Part shown: positions 10,509 to 19,608 of the stretch, one piece after another
Layout: each line of letters opens with the position of its first letter
Numbering within the stretch: the first letter of the stretch is position 1
Source: Sphingorhabdus contaminans
GTDB taxonomy: Bacteria > Pseudomonadota > Alphaproteobacteria > Sphingomonadales > Sphingomonadaceae
Reading direction: 5' to 3'
NCBI RefSeq assembly: GCF_007280415.1
Contig: NZ_VKKU01000002.1
Span: forward strand, 930,001 to 994,000
DNA length: 64,000 nucleotides
The notes under the pieces: model-generated
The model's input: only the letters and a program-made list of their open reading frames with translations
The model's database searches: none
What the model was told of the DNA's origin: nothing
Program-made: the position numbers and the translations under genes

Positions 10509-11732
10509 CTAAACCGCCACGCCCTTCAGCAACTTGGGTAAAGCACCGCTCTCGCCCCGTGCCTCGGCCATGAAAAAGGCCTTGGCGGGGCGGGTGCGTT
10601 GCACCAGACTCATTCCAAAACGCCGGATGGCCGACGCTGCTTTTCCGGGAATACCGAACAGGCGGTTCAGCCCGTCGGTTGACATGGCGACCATCAGGGT
10701 GTCCACGCTTCTCCACCTGCTATAACGTTCCAGCAACTGGGCATCGCCGAGATCAAGCCCCAGCCGCATCCCGTCCACCAAAACTTCTGCCAGCGCTGCC
10801 ACATCCCGCAGCCCCAGATTTAGCCCCTGTCCGGCAATGGGGTGGATGCCGTGCGCACTATCCCCGATCAGGACAAGCCGCTCAGCGGTAATTGAACCGG
10901 CATGGTGGAAACCAAGCTTATAGGTTGAAAGGGGCGCTGCCATTTCGATCTGACCCAACAGACCGCCCATCGCCTTTTCGACCTCGGCGGCGTATCCCCG
11001 TTCGGATAGCTTCATATAGCCCGGCGCATCGGCTTCATCGACGGACCAGACGATAGCGGATCGATGCCGGCCGTCGGCGCTGTCGAGCATGGGCAGGACT
11101 GCAAAGGGGCCGCTCGGATAAAAAATCTCATATGCGATATTCTGATGCGGTTTTTCGTGGAAGACCGCACCTACCATTGCGCTGTGATTATACTGCCAGT
11201 GGATGATCTTTATTCCGGCTTCATCACGTGTTGTACTTTGCCGCCCTTCGGCGACAACCATCAGGTCTGCAGACAGGGTTTTCCCATTATCGAGCTCTAC
11301 GGTCACGCCCGCCGCATTGCGCGTTTTGGAAAGAATGTGCACTGGCATATGCAAATGAATTGCCTCATTGGCTTTTGCCGCTTCGTACAGGCAGCGCCGG
11401 ATCAACCTGTTCTCGAACATCTGCCCGAGATAGCCGTCCTCGGCACCGGGAACGAAGTCGAGCGAGCCGCGCTTCAGGCCATCACTGACCCAAATCTGTT
11501 CAATCGGGCATCCCTTGCCCTCCAGCGCGTCGCCAAGGCCGATGGCTTCGAACATTTTCATGCTGGAACTGGAAATAGCCGATGTGCGCCCGTCAAAATC
11601 ATGGGCAAGCATCGCTTCGGGATCGGCGCGATCCACGACATGACAACTGATTCCATGATTGGCCAAGGCAAGCGCCTGTGTAAGTCCCACAAGGCCGCCG
11701 CCGATGATAATGATATCCGCTTTTTCCATCAT
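10509..11732 (-). CDS. UbiH/UbiF/VisC-family FAD monooxygenase
   Basis: A flavoprotein aromatic hydroxylase of the ubiquinone-synthesis type, 407 residues. It starts MMEKADIIIIGGGLVGL at the ATG pair 11732/11729; an upstream TTG at 11750 adds only six residues. It has the N-terminal ADP-binding fold (IIIGGGLVGLTQALALA), the family block DGRTSAISSSSMKMFE, the NADPH/FAD motif DLMVVAEGRQSTTR, and the FAD-ribityl motif GDSAHGIHPIAGQGLNLGLRD. These fix it as a ubiquinone ring hydroxylase, but which ring position it modifies cannot be read from the sequence. It diverges from ftsK. Confidence 0.9.
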   Translation of the reverse strand: MMEKADIIIIGGGLVGLTQALALANHGISCHVVDRADPEAMLAHDFDGRTSAISSSSMKMFEAIGLGDALEGKGCPIEQIWVSDGLKRGSLDFVPGAEDGYLGQMFENRLIRRCLYEAAKANEAIHLHMPVHILSKTRNAAGVTVELDNGKTLSADLMVVAEGRQSTTRDEAGIKIIHWQYNHSAMVGAVFHEKPHQNIAYEIFYPSGPFAVLPMLDSADGRHRSAIVWSVDEADAPGYMKLSERGYAAEVEKAMGGLLGQIEMAAPLSTYKLGFHHAGSITAERLVLIGDSAHGIHPIAGQGLNLGLRDVAALAEVLVDGMRLGLDLGDAQLLERYSRWRSVDTLMVAMSTDGLNRLFGIPGKAASAIRRFGMSLVQRTRPAKAFFMAEARGESGALPKLLKGVAV

Positions 11733-11849
11733 GTGCAGCTTATGGCCCAATTGCGTCCCGGACTCAAAGAAGGATTTTGCCCGTAATGCTTGACGGGGAG
11801 TCCGGTGAAGGCGAAAAGGGGGCGTATTAACCTTATAGAGCAGTGTTTC

Positions 11850-14168
11850 ATGGCGTCGCGCATTTCGAAGATCACCGGCAAGAACAATATGGCCAACTGG
11901 CGCCAGATGATGCGCGCGTCTCTGATCCGGAGCGGCGCGTTGTTCGGTGCGGCTGCGCTTGGGTTGTTTGCCTTCTTTTACGGCTTTTCCGTTTTAAGCT
12001 ATTCACCTGCGGATGCGGCGTTCAACAGTGCGGCTGCCGATGTTCAGCATAACTGGATGGGCCAGCCCGGCGCCTATATTGGCGACGCGGCGCTTTTCCT
12101 GTTCGGCTTACCCGCAATTTTCCTGTTTCCCCTGATGCTGATTTTTGCACGGCGTCTTTGGCGCGATGTACCGCAACCGCAGTGGAAACGGCAGTTGGTG
12201 ACCTGCCTTGCAGGCATGTTCATCATCGGTTTCGGAATGGCCTATTGGCAGCATGGCAGTGACATTGGCCTGCCTGCAGGATGGGGCGGAACGTTCGCCC
12301 TTCTGTTGGATAGTGCCGTCACGCCCCTTATCGGCCAGGTTGAGGGTGCGCTGGGGACATTGATCCGCGTCATACTGATCGTCGGCACCTTATTGGGCGG
12401 GATAACGGTGGTGATCCGGTCCCTGCAACTGGAACGCCCGCTGTTGCGCATACCGGCCCTGCCGATGCCGAAATTCGGAATGAATCTGGACGCGGGCACC
12501 GACAGCGACGAGGCCGCACCTGTCATCAATCTGGAACCCAAGCCGCCGCGCAAGTCGGTGGAACCGGAAAGCCGCAAGCCGCCGGTCATCGACGATCGCA
12601 GTTCGGCGCCCAAGAAAGCCGCATTTTCGACAGGGGCCCGGCAAGGCGACTTTTTCGGCAGCTATGCCCTGCCGTCGCTCGATCTGCTGGATCCGCCTCC
12701 AGCCGTTTCGGTGCCGAAACTGGATAAAACTGCTCTGGAGGCTAATGCGCGGCTTCTCGAATCCGTGCTCGACGATTTTCATGTGAAGGGCCAGATTGTG
12801 GCGGTGCGGCCCGGTCCGGTGGTGACCATGTACGAACTTGAGCCCGCGGCCGGTATCAAGTCCAGCCGTGTAGTACAGCTTGCCGAAGATATCGCACGCA
12901 ACATGTCCGCCCTGTCGGCGCGTGTGTCGACCATACCGGGCCGGACGGTGATGGGAATCGAACTGCCCAATACGCACCGTGAGGCGGTGGTGTTCCAGGA
13001 AATGGTTGGCTCCAGTGCCTTTGCCGACCAGAAAGGTGCGCTGCCGATCATTTTGGGCAAGAATATCTCGGGTGATCCGGTGATCGCTGATCTGGCGCCT
13101 ATGCCCCACCTCCTCGTGGCTGGTACGACCGGGTCGGGTAAGTCGGTCGGGTTGAACTGTATGATCCTCTCGCTGCTTTACAGGTTGACGCCTGACCAGT
13201 GTCGGATGATCATGATCGATCCCAAAATGCTCGAACTCAGCAGCTATGATGATATCCCCCATTTGCTTTCTCCTGTGGTGACAGAGCCTGCAAAGGCAAT
13301 CCGCGCCCTGAAATGGGCAGTGGAGCAGATGGAGGAGCGTTACCGCATGATGTCCTCGCTGGGCGTCCGGAATCTCGCCAACTTCAATGAAAAGGTCCGC
13401 GCTGCCAAGGCAAAGGGTTCGCCATTGGGGCGCAGGGTGCAGATCGGATATGATCCGATGACCGGCCAGCCACAATATGAGGAAGAGCAACTGGCCTATG
13501 AACCGATGCCCCAGATTGTCATCATCGTGGACGAGCTTGCCGATTTGATGATGACAGCCGGGAAGGAAGTGGAATTCCTGATCCAGCGGTTGGCGCAAAA
13601 GGCGCGTGCCGCCGGGATACATCTGATCATGGCAACGCAGCGGCCCTCGGTCGATGTCATTACCGGCGTGATCAAGGCCAATTTGCCGACCCGTATATCC
13701 TTCCACGTAACGTCTAAAATCGACAGCCGAACCATTTTGGGGGAACAGGGCGCAGAGCAGCTTCTGGGCAAGGGCGACATGCTGTATATGGCGGGTGGCC
13801 GCGGACTGACCCGCATTCACGGACCTTTTGTGTCCGATGACGAAGTACGGCGCGTGGCTGACCATTGGCGCGGACAAGGGCAGCCTGAATATATCCAGGC
13901 CGTTACCGAAGAACCCGAAGACGGCGGATTCGATTTTGGCGGTATCGGCGGCGAGGATAGCGAGGAAGATGCCCAGTATCGCAAAGCCTGCCAGATCGTA
14001 TTCGAAAGCCAGAAGGCATCGACAAGCTGGATCCAGCGGCAGCTGCGCATCGGCTATAACAGCGCTGCGCGTCTGATTGACCGGATGGAAGAGGATGGAT
14101 TAATCAGCGGTCCGAACCATATCGGCCGGCGCGAAGTTCTGCGTGACCGGAACGGCGAACCGCTTTAG
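11850..14168 (+). CDS. ftsK: DNA translocase FtsK
   Basis: FtsK anchors at the septum and pumps the chromosome terminus into the daughter cells. The 772 residues begin MASRISKITGKNN. Four membrane segments occupy about residues 28-200. A short Pro/Ser-rich linker follows, then the motor, with Walker A GTTGSGKS at 425-432, the Walker B region IVIIVDELADLMMTAG, and ATQRPSVDVITGVIKANLPTRIS. The last 65 residues form the winged-helix gamma domain (ESQKASTSWIQRQLRIGYNSAARLIDRMEEDGL) that reads the KOPS polarity sequences. The linker is short compared with E. coli, as is usual in alphaproteobacteria. A TTG at 11790 is in frame but lacks homology. lolA follows 58 bases later on the same strand. Confidence 0.96.
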   Translation: MASRISKITGKNNMANWRQMMRASLIRSGALFGAAALGLFAFFYGFSVLSYSPADAAFNSAAADVQHNWMGQPGAYIGDAALFLFGLPAIFLFPLMLIFARRLWRDVPQPQWKRQLVTCLAGMFIIGFGMAYWQHGSDIGLPAGWGGTFALLLDSAVTPLIGQVEGALGTLIRVILIVGTLLGGITVVIRSLQLERPLLRIPALPMPKFGMNLDAGTDSDEAAPVINLEPKPPRKSVEPESRKPPVIDDRSSAPKKAAFSTGARQGDFFGSYALPSLDLLDPPPAVSVPKLDKTALEANARLLESVLDDFHVKGQIVAVRPGPVVTMYELEPAAGIKSSRVVQLAEDIARNMSALSARVSTIPGRTVMGIELPNTHREAVVFQEMVGSSAFADQKGALPIILGKNISGDPVIADLAPMPHLLVAGTTGSGKSVGLNCMILSLLYRLTPDQCRMIMIDPKMLELSSYDDIPHLLSPVVTEPAKAIRALKWAVEQMEERYRMMSSLGVRNLANFNEKVRAAKAKGSPLGRRVQIGYDPMTGQPQYEEEQLAYEPMPQIVIIVDELADLMMTAGKEVEFLIQRLAQKARAAGIHLIMATQRPSVDVITGVIKANLPTRISFHVTSKIDSRTILGEQGAEQLLGKGDMLYMAGGRGLTRIHGPFVSDDEVRRVADHWRGQGQPEYIQAVTEEPEDGGFDFGGIGGEDSEEDAQYRKACQIVFESQKASTSWIQRQLRIGYNSAARLIDRMEEDGLISGPNHIGRREVLRDRNGEPL

Positions 14169-14226
14169 GCGTTAAGACTTGGTTCAACGCGCGTTTGGCA
14201 GACGGACCCGCCCTCTCCCTTGGAAA

Positions 14227-14856
14227 ATGACAATGACTTTTGGAAAATATGCCCTGATGTTCACGCCGGTTGCGCTGGTGATGACGATGCCGGGATCGGC
14301 GCAGAGCGGTTCGGCCAAGATGGACCGGGTTGTGGCCCATATGCAGTCGGTCGGTACGATGACCTCGACATTTACGCAGACAGACCGGCGCGGTTCGACC
14401 CTGTCGGGCAAATTGCTGTTGAAGCGGCCTGGCCATATCCGTTTCGAATATCAAAAGGGTGTCCCCCTGCTGATTGTCGGTGACGGCAAATCGCTGACGA
14501 TGGTCGACTATGAAGTCCGCCAGGTGCAGCGCTGGCCCATCCGAAACAGCCCGCTTGCGGCGTTGCTTGACCCGGGTCAGGACCTGCGCCGTTATGGCAA
14601 GTTGGTTGAAACATCGACCGACGATGTGATCAGCGTCGAAGTGCGCGATCCCAAGCGGCCGGAATTTGGTGTCATCACGATGGTGTTCGTGCGTCAGGCA
14701 GGCGCGCCGGGTGGATTGACGCTGAACGGATGGGTGGCGCTCGATTCGAAAAATAACCGCACCAGTGTCCGACTCGGTAATGTGAAATATAATGGAAATG
14801 TGCCTAATTCGGCCTTTACCTGGAAAGACCCGCGCCCCGTTCGCCGTAAAAGCTGA
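14227..14856 (+). CDS. lolA: LolA-family outer membrane lipoprotein carrier
   Basis: A periplasmic chaperone that ferries lipoproteins from the inner to the outer membrane. The 209 residues start MTMTFGKYALMF (ATG 14227, or 14233, which has GGAA at a better distance). A signal peptide ends at about PGSAQS. The fold then follows LolA: an Arg-rich strand after MTSTFTQTDRRGSTLSGKL, RPGHIRFEYQKG, DGKSLTMVDYEVRQVQRWPI, and a C-terminal half with GGLTLNGWVALDSKNNRTSVRL. It directly follows ftsK, an order also known for lolA in other proteobacteria. The gene is followed by a structured intergenic stretch. Confidence 0.9.
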   Translation: MTMTFGKYALMFTPVALVMTMPGSAQSGSAKMDRVVAHMQSVGTMTSTFTQTDRRGSTLSGKLLLKRPGHIRFEYQKGVPLLIVGDGKSLTMVDYEVRQVQRWPIRNSPLAALLDPGQDLRRYGKLVETSTDDVISVEVRDPKRPEFGVITMVFVRQAGAPGGLTLNGWVALDSKNNRTSVRLGNVKYNGNVPNSAFTWKDPRPVRRKS

Positions 14857-14864
14857 TATGGGGC

Positions 14865-15040
14865 GACGAACCGATGCTGTGCGCCGACCAGTCGCCTTGG
14901 CAGGGTTCCTTGTTCATCTGAGTGACAGGAAACGCATAGTATAAATTCCTCATCAGCGGTTGGTAGTTCGTGTGGTTTTCCCCCTGTTGCCCACGACGAT
15001 GAAGCCGGCCCTGATATCCGCGTGACGAACGCAAGCTTAG
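14865..15040 (+). ncRNA. candidate structured small RNA, possibly 6S RNA
   Basis: The 288 bases between lolA and the exonuclease gene have no plausible reading frame but fold well and end in a strong intrinsic terminator. Long-range pairings lie in register: TGCG (14880-14883) with CGCA (15030-15033), GTCGC (14891-14895) with GTGAC (15022-15026), and CAGGG (14901-14905) with CCCTG (15009-15013). Between them are two hairpins, TTCCT/AGGAA (14906-14931) and TCGTGTGG/CCACGACGA (14968-14999). The rod with a central opening, a CCAGTC block near the 5' side and GCGGTTGG in the middle resemble 6S RNA, which binds RNA polymerase. The identity is tentative and the 5' end is a guess. Confidence 0.4.
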
Positions 15041-15085
15041 CCCTCATCCCAAATGCCCCCGGGATGAGGGCTTTGCTTTTTCCGC
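15041..15085 (+). terminator. Rho-independent terminator
   Basis: A perfect 10-base stem, CCCTCATCCC (15041-15050) and GGGATGAGGG (15061-15070), encloses a 10-base loop and is followed by CTTTGCTTTTT. It lies about 185 bases beyond the lolA stop, too far to be simply the lolA terminator, and closes off the candidate small RNA. Confidence 0.85.
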
Positions 15086-15144
15086 TTCATTTTTGCCATC
15101 AGCCGCTTGCCCACGGCCTCGGGTGCATCTAGGGCCTTTAGCTT

Positions 15145-15951
15145 ATGTCACAGACACTCCGCATCGCCTCGTGGAATATCAATTCAGTCCGCGCCCGGAT
15201 CGACATTGTCGAACGCTTTCTCAAAGAGGAAGCACCGGATATTTTATGCCTTCAGGAAACGAAGGTCATCGACAGCCTTTTCCCCGAGGGCCTGTTCCGG
15301 CAACTGGGCTATCGCCACATGATGATCAATGGACAGCCGATGCATCATGGCGTGGCAATTGTCAGCAAGGTGCCACTCATCAATCGCAAGGTTGAAGACT
15401 GGCAGGCGAATGGAGAGGCGCGCCATATCAGTGCCGAGCTCAATATCGAATCCACAAAGGGTGTACGCCTCGACAATGTCTACATACCGGCGGGTGGCGA
15501 TATCCCGGACCGGGAGGCAAATCCGAAATTCGGGCAGAAGCTGGATTTTCTGACCCGCATGAAAGAGTGGTCCGACAGCATCAGCAGCCCGACCATTTTG
15601 ACGGGCGATTTCAACGTCGCCCCGCTCGAACATGATGTGTGGAGCCATAAGCAGCTGATTAACGTCGTCAGCCATACGCCCATCGAGTGCGATCATCTCG
15701 CGGCGATCCAGCAGGCCGGAAACTGGGTGGACATTGCGCGGCATTTTGTCGACCCCAGCCAGAAACTCTACACCTGGTGGAGCTACCGTGCGCAGGATTG
15801 GGAAACGTCGGACCGCGGCCGACGACTGGACCATATGTGGGTGACGCCCGATCTTAAAGACAAGGCCAAATCCCATGTCGTGCACAAACATATACGCGGA
15901 TGGGGCAAGCCTTCGGACCATGCACCCATCGTCACGGAATTCGCCTTTTGA
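15145..15951 (+). CDS. xth: exodeoxyribonuclease III
   Basis: An exonuclease III/AP endonuclease of the EEP (endonuclease-exonuclease-phosphatase) superfamily, acting in base excision repair. The 268 residues include the metal-binding Glu in CLQETKV, the catalytic NVYIPAGGD, the [13 protein letters not shown] motif, RRLDHMWV, and the C-terminal SDHAPIV with the catalytic His. [20 protein letters not shown] is the usual N-terminus. The stop codon overlaps the start of ribA, so the two are translationally coupled. ExoIII enzymes cut 5' of abasic sites and have 3' phosphodiesterase activity. Confidence 0.95.
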   Translation: MSQTLRIASWNINSVRARIDIVERFLKEEAPDILCLQETKVIDSLFPEGLFRQLGYRHMMINGQPMHHGVAIVSKVPLINRKVEDWQANGEARHISAELNIESTKGVRLDNVYIPAGGDIPDREANPKFGQKLDFLTRMKEWSDSISSPTILTGDFNVAPLEHDVWSHKQLINVVSHTPIECDHLAAIQQAGNWVDIARHFVDPSQKLYTWWSYRAQDWETSDRGRRLDHMWVTPDLKDKAKSHVVHKHIRGWGKPSDHAPIVTEFAF

Positions 15952-17012
15952 CGGCCCCTGTGTCGGCGGTGGGCAATCCCCGGAATGCGGCGCGAGCTAT
16001 CGACGCGCTTCGCCGGGGATGGATTGTCCAAATCGGGTCAGCAGGCTCGGCCATCCGGATCGCAGCGATTGAAACGACCAGCGCGATAGCGGACGTCAAA
16101 GGTTTGCTTTTGTCGGCAAGCCGGGCAGCGACGCTGAAACTGGTCAACCAGCGGGCCGCAGCGGACACGAACCTGCCCGTCTGCATCGCAGCGCCTGCCG
16201 ACATGGACCTGTCGATGGCACTCGCCATAGCCGACCCGACGCTTGATTTGCGCTATCCGATGAAAGGGCCTTTTGTGGCCCAGCCAATTGGCGAAGCCGC
16301 CCCGTTGCAGGCGGCAATGGAGTTGGCGCGTCTTGCAGGTCTATTGCCGGCTTTTCTGGTACTGGGTGACGAGGCGGTTGCCGAAGAAAGCGTGAGCCCG
16401 GAAGATGTGGCCGCTTTCGATGACAGCAACGCGCTTGCGATCGCGACTCGCGCGCGCTTGCCGGTCGCGGCAAATGCAGAGGCGGAGATTGTGGCCTTCC
16501 GTTCCGCTGCGGACTCGACGGACCATATCGCACTGGTGATCGGAAAGCGCGACCAGAGCGATCCCGTGGTGCGTTTGCACAGCGAGTGTCTGACAGGCGA
16601 TGTGTTGGGGAGCCTGAAATGCGACTGCGGCCCGCAACTGCATGAGGCGCTGCACCAGATATCGGACGCACAATGGGGCATATTGCTCTATCTGCGGCAG
16701 GAAGGTCGCGGAATAGGCCTTATCAACAAATTGCGCGCCTATGCCTTGCAGGATCAGGGATTCGACACCGTTGACGCAAATGTTCGGCTCGGCTTTGCCA
16801 TTGATGCGCGGGACTTTTCCGTGGCGGCACAAATGCTCAAGCTTTTGGGTGTCTCTTCGGTACGTTTGCTGACCAATAACCCTGAAAAGGTTGCCGGATT
16901 GCAGGCCGAGGGGATCGGGGTTCCCGAGCGCCTGCCCCTGAAGATTGCTTCAAACCCGCACAATGCCCATTATCTTGCGACCAAGCGCGACCGCACCGGG
17001 CATAAGCTCTAA
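15948..17012 (+). CDS. ribA: GTP cyclohydrolase II with an N-terminal RibB-like domain
   Basis: GTP cyclohydrolase II starts riboflavin synthesis by opening GTP. The C-terminal ~200 residues are canonical: zinc ligands in [20 protein letters not shown], then [20 protein letters not shown] and [11 protein letters not shown], ending near [12 protein letters not shown]. The first ~150 residues resemble a 3,4-dihydroxy-2-butanone-4-phosphate synthase fold but lack its acidic DDEDRENEGD active site, so that domain is probably inactive. The start is a TTG at 15948 that overlaps the xth stop (TTTTGA), with GGAA eight bases upstream; a GTG at 15960 is the alternative. This gives 354 residues. RibA is required for FMN and FAD. 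Confidence 0.9.
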   Translation: MTAPVSAVGNPRNAARAIDALRRGWIVQIGSAGSAIRIAAIETTSAIADVKGLLLSASRAATLKLVNQRAAADTNLPVCIAAPADMDLSMALAIADPTLDLRYPMKGPFVAQPIGEAAPLQAAMELARLAGLLPAFLVLGDEAVAEESVSPEDVAAFDDSNALAIATRARLPVAANAEAEIVAFRSAADSTDHIALVIGKRDQSDPVVRLHSECLTGDVLGSLKCDCGPQLHEALHQISDAQWGILLYLRQEGRGIGLINKLRAYALQDQGFDTVDANVRLGFAIDARDFSVAAQMLKLLGVSSVRLLTNNPEKVAGLQAEGIGVPERLPLKIASNPHNAHYLATKRDRTGHKL

Positions 17013-17038
17013 GCCATAATATAGGTCAGGGGTTGCCC

Positions 17039-19027
17039 CTAAAATCCTTGCGGGTCCTCGGGCTCAGCCTGTGGCTCAGCCGGTCGGCGCCCCAGCGCTT
17101 TATCGATAAACTCTTCATCCAGTTGCTCGGGCCGGGTGCCATCGGGCAATCCGGGGTCGTCGACAGACGGAACACCCTCTATCGGATTTCCATTCTCGTC
17201 CAGAAGCAGGGGTTCGCCATCTTCACCCAGAAGCTCCTCGTCTTCCAATCTTTCCGGGAAAGTGACTTCGGTGGCGAACTGCTCGACTGGACGGCCAGCG
17301 ACCGCGACACGCATGAACGCCGCCCAGGCCTGCGCCGGAGCCCGCCCGCCTTCCAATCCGCCGACGGCACGCGCATTGTCACGACCCATCCATACACCGG
17401 TCGTCAGGCCGCTTGAAAAGCCCAAGAACCAGCCGTCCTTGTTGCTGCTGGTGGTCCCTGTCTTTCCGGCCACGGGTCGGCCAATATTTGCTGCGCGGCC
17501 GGTTCCGGTTGCAACTGCCGTCTGCATCAGGTCAGTCATGCCGCCGGCAACCCATTCCTCAACCAACTGGATCGATTTCTGCGGCTTGGCCGAATAGATT
17601 ACTTCGCCGTCAATCGTCGTCACTTTGGAAATGCCATATGGAGTCAGGCTGCGCCCTTTTGCCGCCACTTCGGCAAAGGCACGGGTCATGTCGATCACGC
17701 GCGCTTCGGACGTGCCCAATACCATGGACGGTTGCGTGTTGATCGGTGTCGTAATGCCGAACCGGCGCGCCATATTGGCAATGCTGCTGGTGCCCACTTC
17801 CTCACCCAGCTTGGCGGCCACCGTGTTCTTTGAATAGGCAAAGGCCGTGCGCAAGCTGATCTCGCCGGCATAATTGCCACCACTATTCTTGGGCTGCCAG
17901 CCGTCTATCTCGACAGGTTCATCGACAACCGTATCTTCGGGACGGAATCCCGATTCCAGTGCGGTCAGATAGACGAACAATTTCCATGCCGATCCCGGTT
18001 GACGAACCGCGGTCACCGCCCGGTTATAGTTGCTGGTCACATAGTCGGTACCGCCAACCATCGCCTTCACGGCACCGTCGCGGTCAATGGCGACCAGCGC
18101 GCCCTGGGCGCCTTTTGGCACATTGTTGACAATCGCCTTTGTCGCGGCGCGCTGCATTTTCAGGTCGAGCGTGGTCCACACGTCAATCGGCTTTTCCGTC
18201 TCATCGATCAGGCCATCCAGTTGCGGCAACACCCAGTCGGTGAAATATCGGACACTGTCCTGCGGCGGTTCGGCTGCAATCTTGACCTGGGCTGGCTTGA
18301 CCGCTGCGGCTTGTTCCGCCGTTATCATGCCTGCATCCTGCATCACTTCGACAACGACACCGGCGCGGTCGAGCGCGGCCTTTGCGTCTGCGGTCGGCGA
18401 ATAGCGTGAAGGCGCCTTCACAAGCCCCGCGATAATGGCAGCCTCGGCCAGCGAAAGTTCTTCCGCGCCGTGGTCGAAAAATTTACGGCTCGCGGCATCA
18501 ACGCCATAGGCGCCGCCACCGAAATAGACCTTGTTCAGATAAAGCTCGAGTATCTGCTCCTTGGAAAACTTGGTTTCCATTGCCAGAGCAAGGATTATCT
18601 CGCGGATTTTCCGCCCGAACTCCTTGTTATTATTCAGGTAGATGTTACGCGCGAGTTGTTGTGTGATGGTGGAGCCGCCTTGTGTCCAGCGGCCTTCGAT
18701 CGCGCGCACATAAAAAGAGCGGGTAATACCGATCGGGTCGACGCCCGGATGCATGTAATAGCGGCGATCCTCAACAGCGACCATCGCCTCTTTCATCTCG
18801 GTCGGTAACTGCGAAAAGGTGAGCCAGCGGCCAAAACTGGGGCCAAGGGACTGGATTACTGTGCCATCTGCTGCACGTACGCGGATCATCTGGCCATTTG
18901 GTGATGCCTTCAAATCCTCGAAACTGTCGATTTCGCCGCGGGCAACGGCGACGAATATGCCGAGTACCATCAACCCCAACAGGAACGCGCCAACACCGAT
19001 TTTGAAAAGACGAACAACCCACATCAT
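17039..19027 (-). CDS. class A penicillin-binding protein (PBP1A family)
   Basis: A bifunctional peptidoglycan synthase with a single N-terminal membrane anchor (WVVRLFKIGVGAFLLGLMVLG). The glycosyltransferase domain has the catalytic Glu in AVEDRRYYMHPGVD, then the QGGSTITQQLARN and GKIREIILALAME-type motifs (here RKIREIILALAME). The transpeptidase domain has the SxxK motif in QPGSAWKLF, SKN in YSKNTVA, and KTGTTSSN. The tail is acidic and Pro-rich. I chose ATG 19027, which has GGACGAGG seven bases upstream; an ATG at 19069 and a TTG at 19090 are also in frame but lack such a site. This gives 662 residues. It converges on ribA with 26 bases between. Confidence 0.92.
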   Translation of the reverse strand: MMWVVRLFKIGVGAFLLGLMVLGIFVAVARGEIDSFEDLKASPNGQMIRVRAADGTVIQSLGPSFGRWLTFSQLPTEMKEAMVAVEDRRYYMHPGVDPIGITRSFYVRAIEGRWTQGGSTITQQLARNIYLNNNKEFGRKIREIILALAMETKFSKEQILELYLNKVYFGGGAYGVDAASRKFFDHGAEELSLAEAAIIAGLVKAPSRYSPTADAKAALDRAGVVVEVMQDAGMITAEQAAAVKPAQVKIAAEPPQDSVRYFTDWVLPQLDGLIDETEKPIDVWTTLDLKMQRAATKAIVNNVPKGAQGALVAIDRDGAVKAMVGGTDYVTSNYNRAVTAVRQPGSAWKLFVYLTALESGFRPEDTVVDEPVEIDGWQPKNSGGNYAGEISLRTAFAYSKNTVAAKLGEEVGTSSIANMARRFGITTPINTQPSMVLGTSEARVIDMTRAFAEVAAKGRSLTPYGISKVTTIDGEVIYSAKPQKSIQLVEEWVAGGMTDLMQTAVATGTGRAANIGRPVAGKTGTTSSNKDGWFLGFSSGLTTGVWMGRDNARAVGGLEGGRAPAQAWAAFMRVAVAGRPVEQFATEVTFPERLEDEELLGEDGEPLLLDENGNPIEGVPSVDDPGLPDGTRPEQLDEEFIDKALGRRPAEPQAEPEDPQGF

Positions 19028-19114
19028 GAATGAGCCTCGTCCGCTATTTGGAGTATATGCAGATGCCATCGGGGGCGTTGTTATCGCCAATGGGATTCAG
19101 GGACAAGGACCAAG

Positions 19115-19507
19115 TTATTCGGGGTCGAATTCAAGTGCGGCGCTGTTAATGCAGTAACGCAGACCCGTTGGTCCCGGCCCGTCGGGGAAAACATGGCCGA
19201 GATGCCCTTCGCACGCGGCACAGCGTACTTCGGTACGGATCATGCCATGCGACGTGTCGCGATGCTCCTCGACAACTTCCGGATCAGCAGGCGCGGTAAA
19301 GCTGGGCCAGCCCGACCCGCTGTCAAATTTCTTATCCGAAACAAAAAGGGCGGTGCCGCAACCCGCGCAGCGAAATTCGCCGGGGCGTTTTTCATCAGTC
19401 AGCTTTCCTGCAAAAGCGCGTTCTGTCCCAGCCTCGCGCAGGACATGATATTGTACCGGGTCCAGCTGCTCCCGCCATTCCGCATCGCTTTTGTGTACTT
19501 TTTCCAT
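19115..19507 (-). CDS. msrB: peptide-methionine (R)-S-oxide reductase
   Basis: MsrB reduces the R epimer of methionine sulfoxide in oxidised proteins. The start is ATG 19507 ([15 protein letters not shown]), with GGCGGAAAA just upstream; a reading from 19585 adds an unrelated N-terminus. The 130 residues include the zinc ligands CAGC and CAAC, the core [29 protein letters not shown], and the catalytic cysteine in RYCINSAAL. It lacks a signal peptide, so it is cytoplasmic. It diverges from the DUF4402 gene across about 100 bases. Confidence 0.96.
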   Translation of the reverse strand: MEKVHKSDAEWREQLDPVQYHVLREAGTERAFAGKLTDEKRPGEFRCAGCGTALFVSDKKFDSGSGWPSFTAPADPEVVEEHRDTSHGMIRTEVRCAACEGHLGHVFPDGPGPTGLRYCINSAALEFDPE

Positions 19508-19608
19508 TTTTCCGCCTTTCAGACCATGGAGATGGTGGGGTGGGTGCCGTTCTTCAAGACCGGGGTTTAACCTAAGGTTTACCATAAAGCGGCTAAGGTA
19601 AAAAGGCT

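Noticed and set aside
12390-13877. Long open frame antisense to ftsK.
   Set aside because: ftsK is unambiguous by motifs on the plus strand; the antisense product looks like a random translation.
17028-17040. Short AGGGG-TTG-CCCCT hairpin between ribA and the penicillin-binding protein gene.
   Set aside because: Only five base pairs and no T tract on either side; too weak to call a terminator.
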